A stretch of DNA of 5,469 nt from Acholeplasmataceae bacterium (GTDB taxonomy: Bacteria; Bacillota_I; Bacilli_A; Acholeplasmatales; Acholeplasmataceae). Shown piece by piece: positions 1 to 5,211 of this stretch. The stretch's first letter is position 1. Every line of letters starts with the position of its first letter. Position numbers and translations under genes: made by a program. The stretch covers positions 1-5,469 of the forward strand of contig DOYO01000159.1 in assembly GCA_003518475.1 (NCBI GenBank). Reading direction: 5' to 3'. The notes beneath the pieces were generated by a model that was given only the letters and a program-made list of their open reading frames with translations, was not told the origin of the DNA and made no database searches.

Positions 1-1574
1 CCATCAATTCGCTTGTATTTGGAATTTAATTTTGAAGGTTGAATATTTCCATTCAAGTCTACTTTAGCTTGAGTATTAGATAGGCACCACTTCAAGATCG
101 GATTATTGTCATAGTTGATCAGCTTATTCTTTAGGTCTGCTTCCAGTTGTTTCATTGGTTCCGATAAAGAGTAAACACCTTGACGAACCTTCTCCATGTT
201 AAATCCTAATTCTTCCATTTCTTTTATCCAATATTGAGAGTTCCATGGATCGAATCCTACCCATAATGGTCTGATTTGATGTTCTTGAATCATCTTCATG
301 AACCACTGAGTTACCAATGAGAAATCGTTCTGGCTTCCTTCAGTGAGTGTAATGAACCCTCGTTTAATCCAGATATCATAAGGGACGTTATCTTCTTCCA
401 TGCGTTTCTTGACAACATCACTTGGCATAAAGAATTGTGCTAAAACATACTTCTTGTTGTCATCCTTTTTCTGAATGACTAGAACAGCTGCAGTTAAATC
501 GGTAGTTGAAGATAAATCGACTCCACCTATAGCATAGGAGTTCTTGAGTGTATTGAGTTCATACTTCGCTTCGTTGTTTAAGTCATCAAAAGACAACCAT
601 GCACCTTGATCGACTTGCTTGATATTAAAATCTTTACACAACATGGTCACTCTCGTTGAGTGGTCATTTTTTGATTTGTTCATCACATCTTCGAGATACG
701 AGGAGAGTTTTACCACACCTAAACTAGGATTAGATTTCACCCAATTCTTAGGGTCATCATATATTTCTTGTGTGTTGTCTTGGGTATATAACCAGGGAAG
801 CACACGTTCATCAGTGATTTCACCCTTCAGCATCTTTCTTGCATAGTCTAGTTTGTTATCGAGGAATCCCCCTACCGTAGTTCCTTCGGTTGTGATGATG
901 AAGATAAGTGGTTCCTTCTTAGTTGATTGGCTTTGCTTGATGGCATCATATACTTTTGAGTCCGTCATTTCATGGACCTCATCTATGCAACCGACCTCAA
1001 TGTTGTAACCATCTTTATTCCTGCTTTGAGCTGATAATTTCTTGATCTTATTCTTAGTTTTCGGAGAATAGATAAAGAAAATATTCTTTTTACTGCGTTT
1101 CTCATTTGATAGAGCAGGCGACTGTTCACGCATGTTATTGATCTCTTCAAAGAGAATGTTCGCTTGCTCACTCGTGTTTGAAGCACATACGATATCAACT
1201 CCGCCTTTGGAAAGAAAGAATTCAGCAAGGTCGATCCCTGCGATGAAGGTTGTCTTTCCATTTTTACGTGCGATGAGTAAAATGACTTCGTTAAATCGTC
1301 TTAATCCAGTCTCGGCAATCTTAAACCCATAGGCTGTTTGAATGATTGCCTTTTCCCAAAGTTCTAAGTTGAAGGGTTGTCCATTGAATGGGGACTTTGT
1401 ATGCTTGCAGAAGGTTTCGATAAAATCGATTCTCATGTTTCCTGGCTTTTCATCAAAGTCATATCGAGGATTAACCATATCATCCATCAGTTTTCGAAGA
1501 GTGCTCTTTAATTCCTCTCCAGCTAGTATTTCATTGGACATCACTTTTTGGTAGTACTCAATTAAATAGTTCAT
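1..1574 (-). CDS. terL: Phage terminase large subunit (Terminase_1/HK97-like), 3' end cut by window edge
   Basis: This is the ATP-driven motor and nuclease that packages phage DNA into the prohead. I translated it by hand: 524 codons are visible and the frame is still open at base 1. The N-terminal ATPase domain has a Walker A motif RKNGKT at residues 103-108 (Lys107) and a Walker B-like CIDEVHEM at 196-203 (Asp198, Glu199). The C-terminal nuclease domain shows GGVDLSSTTDLTA at 350-362 (Asp352) and GFDPWNS at 440-446 (Asp442). The conserved QPSKLNSKYKRID end motif is at 512-524, and its final Asp may be the third acidic metal ligand (inference). In this family only a few dozen residues normally follow. 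The ATG at 1574 overlaps the terS TGA as ATGA, so translation is probably coupled; I see only a weak ribosome binding site. The family assignment is firm. The exact C-terminus is not visible. Confidence 0.95.
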   Translation of the reverse strand, partial: MNYLIEYYQKVMSNEILAGEELKSTLRKLMDDMVNPRYDFDEKPGNMRIDFIETFCKHTKSPFNGQPFNLELWEKAIIQTAYGFKIAETGLRRFNEVILLIARKNGKTTFIAGIDLAEFFLSKGGVDIVCASNTSEQANILFEEINNMREQSPALSNEKRSKKNIFFIYSPKTKNKIKKLSAQSRNKDGYNIEVGCIDEVHEMTDSKVYDAIKQSQSTKKEPLIFIITTEGTTVGGFLDNKLDYARKMLKGEITDERVLPWLYTQDNTQEIYDDPKNWVKSNPSLGVVKLSSYLEDVMNKSKNDHSTRVTMLCKDFNIKQVDQGAWLSFDDLNNEAKYELNTLKNSYAIGGVDLSSTTDLTAAVLVIQKKDDNKKYVLAQFFMPSDVVKKRMEEDNVPYDIWIKRGFITLTEGSQNDFSLVTQWFMKMIQEHQIRPLWVGFDPWNSQYWIKEMEELGFNMEKVRQGVYSLSEPMKQLEADLKNKLINYDNNPILKWCLSNTQAKVDLNGNIQPSKLNSKYKRID

Positions 1575-1909
1575 GCCATATTCGCTTTCTTGAGAAACTC
1601 ATCAAAAGCATCATCACCATCAATTACGTTTTTCCCCATGATTGAATTGAGTGTCTTGATGACTGTTCCATACGAGTTGATAAGCTTAGTGTAGTACTTA
1701 GCTGCTTCTGTTTGTCTTTGAGCACCTTTGCTTGAAACTTGAACAGCTCCATACTTCCTTATCTGTTCTTGAAGGACGCCAAGTTCAACCTTCATAAACG
1801 CAGCCTGCTCAATAAGGTTATCGACTAGTTGGGTTTTGGTCTCATCGACCGATGAAAAAAGCGACCGAAGTCGCTCAATCTCAATATTCACATCTTTTAT
1901 TTTAGACAT
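1571..1909 (-). CDS. terS: Phage terminase small subunit (P27-like)
   Basis: This is the DNA-recognition subunit of the packaging terminase, which selects the genome end and recruits TerL. The 112-residue product has the layout of small terminase subunits of Gram-positive siphophages. A helical N-terminus with the VDETKTQLVDNLIEQAAFMK pattern (21-40) is followed by a coiled-coil-like helix (41-52). A linker with Gln and Ser comes next, then an oligomerisation-type helix containing AAKYYTKLINSYGTVIKTL (69-87). It lies directly upstream of terL and overlaps it by four bases (ATGA). A GAGGT ribosome binding site lies about six bases before the ATG and close to the stop of the preceding gene, so the three genes look co-translated. 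Codons 13-18 encode a terminator-like hairpin, listed separately. The sequence family is variable, so part of the assignment rests on gene order. Confidence 0.82.
   Translation of the reverse strand: MSKIKDVNIEIERLRSLFSSVDETKTQLVDNLIEQAAFMKVELGVLQEQIRKYGAVQVSSKGAQRQTEAAKYYTKLINSYGTVIKTLNSIMGKNVIDGDDAFDEFLKKANMA
1850..1876 (-). terminator. Terminator-like hairpin inside the 5' end of terS
   Basis: On the minus strand AGCGAC, a TTCG loop and GTCGCT form a 6-bp stem (1875-1860) closed by a very stable C(UUCG)G tetraloop. It runs directly into six T residues (1860-1855). The form is that of a rho-independent terminator, but it lies 34-49 bases after the terS start, within its codons. Twenty bases (1856-1875) match the terminator at 2173-2192 with one mismatch. 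It could act as an attenuator that an initiating ribosome would mask, as a protein-binding site, or be a coding coincidence. Function is inferred only. Confidence 0.45.
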
Positions 1910-1922
1910 TTCAGTACCTCAC

Positions 1923-2114
1923 TCAATTGACTCTTTCAACTACCTCAGGGTTTATTACTTCAATCAAATCTTCTTCTGGAATGATTGCTAACCCACCCCA
2001 AGTTCCATGTAACTGATCAAGCCCATCTATGTATTCGATGATTCCTTCACGACCGTTGTAATGGTCTTCACCCTTCATGCTAATGATTCGAATTTTATCC
2101 CCAATTTTGTACAT
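1923..2114 (-). CDS. Small DUF4314-like phage protein
   Basis: This is a 63-residue soluble protein of unknown function that resembles the DUF4314 family, common in phages of Gram-positive bacteria. The start KIGDKIRIISMKGED (3-17), the central GREGIIEYIDGLDQLHG (21-37) and the conserved HGTWGGLAIIPEEDL (36-50) suggest a small SH3-like or KOW-like beta barrel. That fold is an inference from the pattern of alternating strands. A strong AGGAGGT ribosome binding site (2127-2121) lies six bases before the ATG. It ends 13 bases before terS and is the first gene after the terminator at 2171-2193, so it probably leads the terS-terL transcript or part of it. A role in nucleic-acid binding near packaging is possible but unproven. 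Confidence 0.8.
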   Translation of the reverse strand: MYKIGDKIRIISMKGEDHYNGREGIIEYIDGLDQLHGTWGGLAIIPEEDLIEVINPEVVERVN

Positions 2115-2134
2115 ACTGATTACCTCCTATGGTT

Positions 2135-2170
2135 AGTAATATATATCACTCTAAAGAGGATAAATAGCAA
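2135..2170 (-). promoter_or_regulatory. Candidate promoter for DUF4314-terS-terL with palindromic -10 region
   Basis: Immediately after the terminator the minus strand shows TTGCTA (2170-2165) as a possible -35. TGATATATA (2148-2140) then offers an extended -10 with 19 bases between the elements. The -10 sits in a near-perfect 16-base palindrome (2135-2150, one mismatched pair) that could be an operator. Spacing is longer than ideal and the region is AT-rich, so chance is a real alternative. The need to restart transcription after the terminator is the main support. Confidence 0.33.
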
Positions 2171-2193
2171 GTAAAAAGCGACCTAAGTCGCTT
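2171..2193 (-). terminator. Intrinsic terminator after the 225-residue cargo gene
   Basis: On the minus strand AAGCGAC, loop TTAG and GTCGCTT form a perfect 7-bp stem that leads into TTTTT and then AC. It begins five bases after the TAA stop of the preceding gene (2200-2198). This is a textbook rho-independent terminator. It separates the cargo gene from the DUF4314-terS-terL genes, at least partly. It is nearly identical to the hairpin inside terS. Confidence 0.82.
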
Positions 2194-2197
2194 GAGT

Positions 2198-2875
2198 TTA
2201 AGTCTGTTTATTCAAATCCGCTTCATATCCTAGTTCCCAAAAATACATATCGAATAACTTCATAGATGGATAGTTGATTCCAGCTAAATTACTTATCTCG
2301 GTTTGTGTTTCGAGAAATTGATTTAAGTTAGCATTGTAGTGTTTTTTTAGTTGAAACAATGATCTTTCGGAAAAGTTTCTGTTAGGAATAGACTTTTGCT
2401 TTAATCCATCAATAAAATATCTATCATATGCTGGTGAACAACATAAAGTACCCAAAAGAATTTTAGAAACCAATGTGTCTGAAGCTGTCTTATTCTCGCC
2501 TTCGGTCCCATTGACGAGGTCAGTTCTATCAAAGTAACTATCTCTAATCCGATTTTTGATTTCCATCAACAGATCCACATCATTGTTATTTATTCTAGCC
2601 AAATCAAGGTCCTGCAAAGAATCGTATCTCGAATCAAGTATGATTTCTACAATTTCATTATGGAACTTAAAATCTTTTTGTAAAAGAAATGATGAACCAC
2701 GTAGCATTCCCCAACTAGATAAATATGCAAATAGGTGTAGTGAAAAGTAGTCGATATCAATGTCTTTTGATTTTCTATTTTGCTTAAAAAACGTATAGCA
2801 GTGTTCCCAAGATTTGTATCTGTGATTAGGATCATTAATAATCTCTTTAAAAGCGTTGTATATCTCTTTGAGCAT
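2198..2875 (-). CDS. Conserved hypothetical protein, probable phage cargo (moron) gene
   Basis: This 225-residue soluble protein has unknown function. It appears mostly helical, with no signal peptide or membrane segment. Distinct blocks are SWEHCYTFF (22-30), SSWGMLRGSSFLLQ (53-66), SDTLVSKILLGTL (132-144), PAYDRYFIDGLK (148-159) and a tail MKLFDMYFWELGYEAD (205-220). From memory, proteins with the same 'SWGMxRGSSFLLQ' and 'CDRYFIDG' blocks occur in many bacteria as uncharacterised genes, so I judge this a real family and not a phage orphan. The ATG at 2875 has AAAGAGGT four bases upstream. The longer reading from a TTG at 2899 has no ribosome binding site. The gene has its own terminator and sits between the HNH and terminase genes, which is typical of accessory cargo. 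Defence or superinfection exclusion is a guess; no catalytic motif is recognised. Confidence 0.8.
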   Translation of the reverse strand: MLKEIYNAFKEIINDPNHRYKSWEHCYTFFKQNRKSKDIDIDYFSLHLFAYLSSWGMLRGSSFLLQKDFKFHNEIVEIILDSRYDSLQDLDLARINNNDVDLLMEIKNRIRDSYFDRTDLVNGTEGENKTASDTLVSKILLGTLCCSPAYDRYFIDGLKQKSIPNRNFSERSLFQLKKHYNANLNQFLETQTEISNLAGINYPSMKLFDMYFWELGYEADLNKQT

Positions 2876-2879
2876 GATT

Positions 2880-2887
2880 ACCTCTTT
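2880..2887 (-). promoter_or_regulatory. Ribosome binding site fixing the start of the 225-residue gene
   Basis: The minus strand reads AAAGAGGT, then AATC, then ATG at 2875. The TTG 24 bases further upstream (2899) has no such site, so the shorter 225-residue product is preferred. Confidence 0.72.
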
Positions 2888-2924
2888 CTGGATTCTCAAA
2901 AAATCTGCCTTCCATTTTTTAATT

Positions 2925-2975
2925 GCCCCCCTGTGCGGTACCCTTCAAGCTAATATCAATCAAGAATGGGGGGGC
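2925..2975. other. GC-rich inverted repeat, candidate cos region
   Basis: In an otherwise AT-rich spacer, GCCCCCC (2925-2931) and GGGGGGC (2969-2975) form a perfect 7-base inverted repeat around 37 bases. That interval includes a GGTACC palindrome (2937-2942) beside the C-run. HNH nucleases next to terminases are a mark of cos-type packaging, and cos sites of Gram-positive siphophages usually lie near terS with GC-rich cohesive ends. Position and composition therefore fit a cos region. It does not look like a terminator because no T-run follows on either strand. The function is inferred. A structured RNA element or operator is also possible. Confidence 0.33.
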
Positions 2976-2979
2976 ATGT

Positions 2980-3393
2980 TTAAAAGTCAGTATTTTTAAC
3001 CTTTTTAGATAATACTTTTTTAAATTCGCTTGTATTCATAACAAAGGAAAACTTATATTTTTTATCTTTTGCATGAATTATTAATCTCATGTATCTATTA
3101 TAATACTCTGCTTTCACAATATCTTTATAGTTAAGAGTAATATCATTTTTAAAGTACCTCTTAATAATAATTTCGTTATTATCATAGCTAAGTGGAATTG
3201 GTCTTATAATATCTTTTCCAATCCAATAAACTGCAAATAGCATTGCTGCAGTAAAAAAGTAGGATGCAATTTCTTGGGATGAATTTACATATTCTTTTGT
3301 CGTCACCAGTCTTTCAATTAGTTTAACAGAACCTACTACTGCTAAGATAAAAACTGCATAAATTGCAGGGTTAACAAATATTTTCTTTTTCAT
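2980..3393 (-). CDS. Small membrane protein with two helices and a PH-like cytoplasmic tail
   Basis: This 137-residue protein has no assigned function. A Lys-rich start (MKKK) precedes a hydrophobic helix at about 9-27. A second helix lies at about 42-60 (YFFTAAMLFAVYWIG). The remaining 75 residues are rich in Lys and Tyr and alternate as short beta strands (IPLSYDNNEIIIKRYF, DIVKAEYYNRYMRLIIHAKD), ending in a helix. This is like the bacterial PH-like domains found behind two transmembrane segments. The ATG at 3393 has AGGTGG four bases upstream. Readings from TTG 3429 or ATG 3417 have no ribosome binding site. It follows the HNH gene by 44 bases and lies just before the GC-rich repeat. It is among the most AT-rich genes here, which hints at separate acquisition. 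A role in exclusion of other phages at the membrane is plausible but untested. Confidence 0.72.
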   Translation of the reverse strand: MKKKIFVNPAIYAVFILAVVGSVKLIERLVTTKEYVNSSQEIASYFFTAAMLFAVYWIGKDIIRPIPLSYDNNEIIIKRYFKNDITLNYKDIVKAEYYNRYMRLIIHAKDKKYKFSFVMNTSEFKKVLSKKVKNTDF

Positions 3394-3397
3394 AAAA

Positions 3398-3405
3398 CCA
3401 CCTAC
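3398..3405 (-). promoter_or_regulatory. Ribosome binding site fixing the start of the membrane protein
   Basis: The minus strand reads GTAGGTGG, then TTTT, then ATG at 3393. The in-frame upstream starts (ATG 3417, TTG 3429) lack any purine-rich site, so the MKKK start is chosen. Confidence 0.65.
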
Positions 3406-3437
3406 TTTTATAACCATTATATCAAACAATATTTACT

Positions 3438-3734
3438 TTACTTAGGTTTTTCTGAATTTATTAAGTTTCCATCTTTATCAAATCTTACTTCTTTACTGAA
3501 ACGTTCATGCTCACGGTTATGACACTCTTTACAAAGTAGTTCCAAGTTATCTTGATTTAGGCTGACAGATGAGTCAAGGAAGTTATCAACTGTTAATCTT
3601 TCCTTGTGATGAACTTCAATACCAATTTGTCCACATCGTTCACAAAGTCCGTTGACTGTCACTATCTTAAGTTCACGAGCTGAAAGCCATGCAGGTGACT
3701 TATAGAAGTTATGCAGAACCTTTGGCTTTTTCAT
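3438..3734 (-). CDS. Phage HNH endonuclease, packaging-associated
   Basis: This 98-residue HNH nuclease has the pattern typical of the small HNH proteins next to phage terminases. Two zinc-binding pairs flank the fold: CERC (Cys31, Cys34) and CKEC (Cys68, Cys71). The nuclease core has VHHKERLT (His42, His43), Asn63 in DNLELL, and HNREH (His72, Asn73, His76). The N-terminal FYKSPAWLSAR (10-20) is a common family opening. In HK97 and other cos phages the HNH protein works with TerS and TerL to cut the cos site; that role is assigned by homology and context. The ATG at 3734 lies inside the end of metK, a 26-base overlap, and no good ribosome binding site precedes it, so it may depend on translation of metK. 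Unusually, two extra genes separate it from terS. Confidence 0.9.
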   Translation of the reverse strand: MKKPKVLHNFYKSPAWLSARELKIVTVNGLCERCGQIGIEVHHKERLTVDNFLDSSVSLNQDNLELLCKECHNREHERFSKEVRFDKDGNLINSEKPK

Positions 3735-4848
3735 ATGCTTGTTTTAGTTCAGCTGCTTTCACTTCTACATGTTCCCAACGAACCGGTAAGTCTTCACGTC
3801 CCATATGTCCATATGCTGCTAACTTTTGAAACTTCACTTTTTCGAACTCTAGTTCTTTCATAATATTTGCAGGTGTAAAATTAAAGTATTGTTTAACTAA
3901 CTGAAGCAAGTCTTCATCAGCTAATATTCCAGTTCCAAAGGTATCAACCGAGACAGCGACTGGGTTTGCAATACCAATGGAATAGGACACGCAGACTTCG
4001 CACGTGTCGGCTAATTCTGCCGCCACAAGGGCTTTTGCTACGTATCTGGCATAATAACTTGCACTGCGGTCAACCTTGCTTACGTCTTTACCAGAAAAGG
4101 CTCCACCACCATGTTTAGCGTATCCACCATAGGTATCAACGATAATCTTTCTACCTGTTAAACCAGTGTCTCCATAAGGTCCACCAATGACGAATGCTCC
4201 TGTAGGATTGATGAGAATATTAATACCAGATAAATCCTTACCAATCATTGGTTTGAGCACTTCCTCAATGATGATTTCTTTGGCAACGATTAGATTTGCA
4301 TTCGGTCTTGTCTGTGCAGATACGATGATAGTATCGTATGCGAATGGTTTTCCTTCTAAATACCTAACCGACACCTGGCATTTGCCGTCTGGACCAAAGA
4401 TGTGATTGTACTTCGTTTTACGAAGCGTATCTACTTCTTTAGCAATGTCGTGTGCTACTACAATTGGAAGCGGCATCAGCTCAGGAGTTTCTTTGCAAGC
4501 AAAGCCATACATCATGCCCTGATCACCTGCACCTTGTTGATGATCTAGCGTTTCATTAACTCCTAGAGCAATGTCCGGTGATTGTTTGGATATTTTTTCA
4601 AGCACACAAAATGCATCGTCATATCCGATGTCCTTAAGTACTTGTTTTGCGATTTCTGAATACTCTACTTTTGCAGTGGTAGTTACCTCACCAAAAATAA
4701 CTATTAAGTCATCCTTAATAGCTGACTCAACCGCTACTCGTGCTAATGGATCTTGTTCCAAAATGACATCGAGTATTGCATCACTGATTTGGTCGCAAAT
4801 TTTATCTGGATGTCCACTAAAGACGGATTCACTGGTTATGATTTTCAT
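3709..4848 (-). CDS. metK: S-adenosylmethionine synthetase (phage-borne)
   Basis: The enzyme makes S-adenosylmethionine from methionine and ATP, releasing phosphate and diphosphate, in the cytoplasm. The 379-residue product is essentially full length for bacterial MetK (about 380-400). Signature motifs are intact: GHPDK at 12-16 (His13, Asp15), FGEVTT at 52-57, GAGDQGMMYGFA at 106-117, GDTGLTGRKI at 226-235 and GGGAFSGKDVSKVDRSA at 247-263 (Lys254, Asp260, Arg261). It should therefore be active. AAAGAGGA lies four bases before the ATG, and a terminator-like hairpin lies just upstream. Placed directly before HNH and terminase genes, it is a phage copy and not the host gene. Its likely job is to raise SAM for DNA methylation or to restore SAM during infection. 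No methyltransferase is in the window, so that partner is inferred. Confidence 0.96.
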   Translation of the reverse strand: MKIITSESVFSGHPDKICDQISDAILDVILEQDPLARVAVESAIKDDLIVIFGEVTTTAKVEYSEIAKQVLKDIGYDDAFCVLEKISKQSPDIALGVNETLDHQQGAGDQGMMYGFACKETPELMPLPIVVAHDIAKEVDTLRKTKYNHIFGPDGKCQVSVRYLEGKPFAYDTIIVSAQTRPNANLIVAKEIIIEEVLKPMIGKDLSGINILINPTGAFVIGGPYGDTGLTGRKIIVDTYGGYAKHGGGAFSGKDVSKVDRSASYYARYVAKALVAAELADTCEVCVSYSIGIANPVAVSVDTFGTGILADEDLLQLVKQYFNFTPANIMKELEFEKVKFQKLAAYGHMGREDLPVRWEHVEVKAAELKQAYEKAKGSA

Positions 4849-4864
4849 GTTGTCCTCTTTCTAG

Positions 4865-4896
4865 CAAGAAAAAGGGAAGCCATGAGCTCCCTTTTA
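4865..4896 (-). terminator. Terminator-like hairpin between the upstream genes and metK
   Basis: On the minus strand AAAAGGGA-GC and GCTTCCCTTTT pair as an 8-bp stem, a one-base bulge and two more pairs, around loop TCATG. The A/T pairs at the base merge with the T-run (five T, then C). It lies about 20 bases after the stop at 4915 and just before the metK ribosome binding site. It could end the upstream transcript or attenuate entry into metK. The T-run is short beyond the stem, so termination may be partial. Confidence 0.6.
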
Positions 4897-4914
4897 TGCC
4901 TTAATTTAAATGTG

Positions 4915-5211
4915 TTATTTTATTGCTACTTTTGGAAGATAAGCCGTGTACCTAGCATAATGGTATCCTTCACTCTCAACCAGGATTCCAAAATCATGCG
5001 AGTCTGATGTGACAAATATGCAATGAAACACCGAAAGATTGTCACAAAACATATGCTCAAGATTCTCTTTGATGAAATCGTAATCGTTTAGTGGATCTTT
5101 GATAAAACATTCGAATAGGTCTTTATCGATAACCACTTCTTTTTCAATCACAAATTCATCTTGAGGTATCAGTTCGTTACTTGTTGTCTTGCGTATAAAG
5201 TTAGTTTTCAT
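4915..5211 (-). CDS. Conserved phage hypothetical protein, possibly DUF6329-like
   Basis: This 98-residue acidic soluble protein has no known function. The C-terminal half has CIFVTSDSHDFGILVESEG (64-82) followed by YHYARYTAYLP (83-93). That pattern recalls small phage proteins annotated, as I remember, as DUF6329; this recall is uncertain. The middle is acidic and helical (DPLNDYDFIKENLEHMF, 39-55). The ATG at 5211 is preferred because GAGGT (5224-5220) lies eight bases before it; the TTG at 5229 starts upstream of that site and has none of its own. It overlaps the end of the preceding gene by 11 bases, suggesting coupled translation, and is followed by the hairpin at 4865-4896. No signal peptide, membrane segment or catalytic motif is seen. 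Confidence 0.7.
   Translation of the reverse strand: MKTNFIRKTTSNELIPQDEFVIEKEVVIDKDLFECFIKDPLNDYDFIKENLEHMFCDNLSVFHCIFVTSDSHDFGILVESEGYHYARYTAYLPKVAIK

Noticed and set aside
619..846. Plus-strand open frames inside terL (for example 619-846, 1132-1332, 1342-1554)
   Set aside because: They lie opposite the clearly conserved TerL frame, have no recognisable motifs, and are shadows of it.
983..1261. 92-residue minus-strand frame inside terL
   Set aside because: It is out of frame with TerL over the Walker A to Walker B region, and the composition (Arg, Ser, Leu) is that of a shadow frame.
2647..2835. 62-residue minus-strand frame within the 225-residue gene
   Set aside because: It overlaps strongly conserved blocks of the real gene in another frame and has no ribosome binding site.
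2876..2899. Longer start (TTG 2899) for the 225-residue protein
   Set aside because: No ribosome binding site before it, while ATG 2875 has AAAGAGGT at proper spacing. The same argument rejects TTG 3429 and TTG 5229 for their genes.
2911..2970. Promoter for the 225-residue gene (TTGAAG followed by CAATTA)
   Set aside because: Spacing is acceptable but the -10 match is poor and it overlaps the GC-rich repeat, so I could not support it.
2925..2975. GC-rich inverted repeat as a terminator
   Set aside because: The loop is 37 bases and no T-run follows on either strand; the minus strand continues into A-rich sequence.
4849..4914. SAM riboswitch before metK
   Set aside because: Only 66 bases lie between the upstream stop and metK, and they are taken up by one simple hairpin; too short for a known SAM riboswitch fold.
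4571..5007. Plus-strand frames opposite metK and the hairpin upstream of it
   Set aside because: They oppose the conserved MetK N-terminus; low-information Ser and Thr runs indicate shadows.
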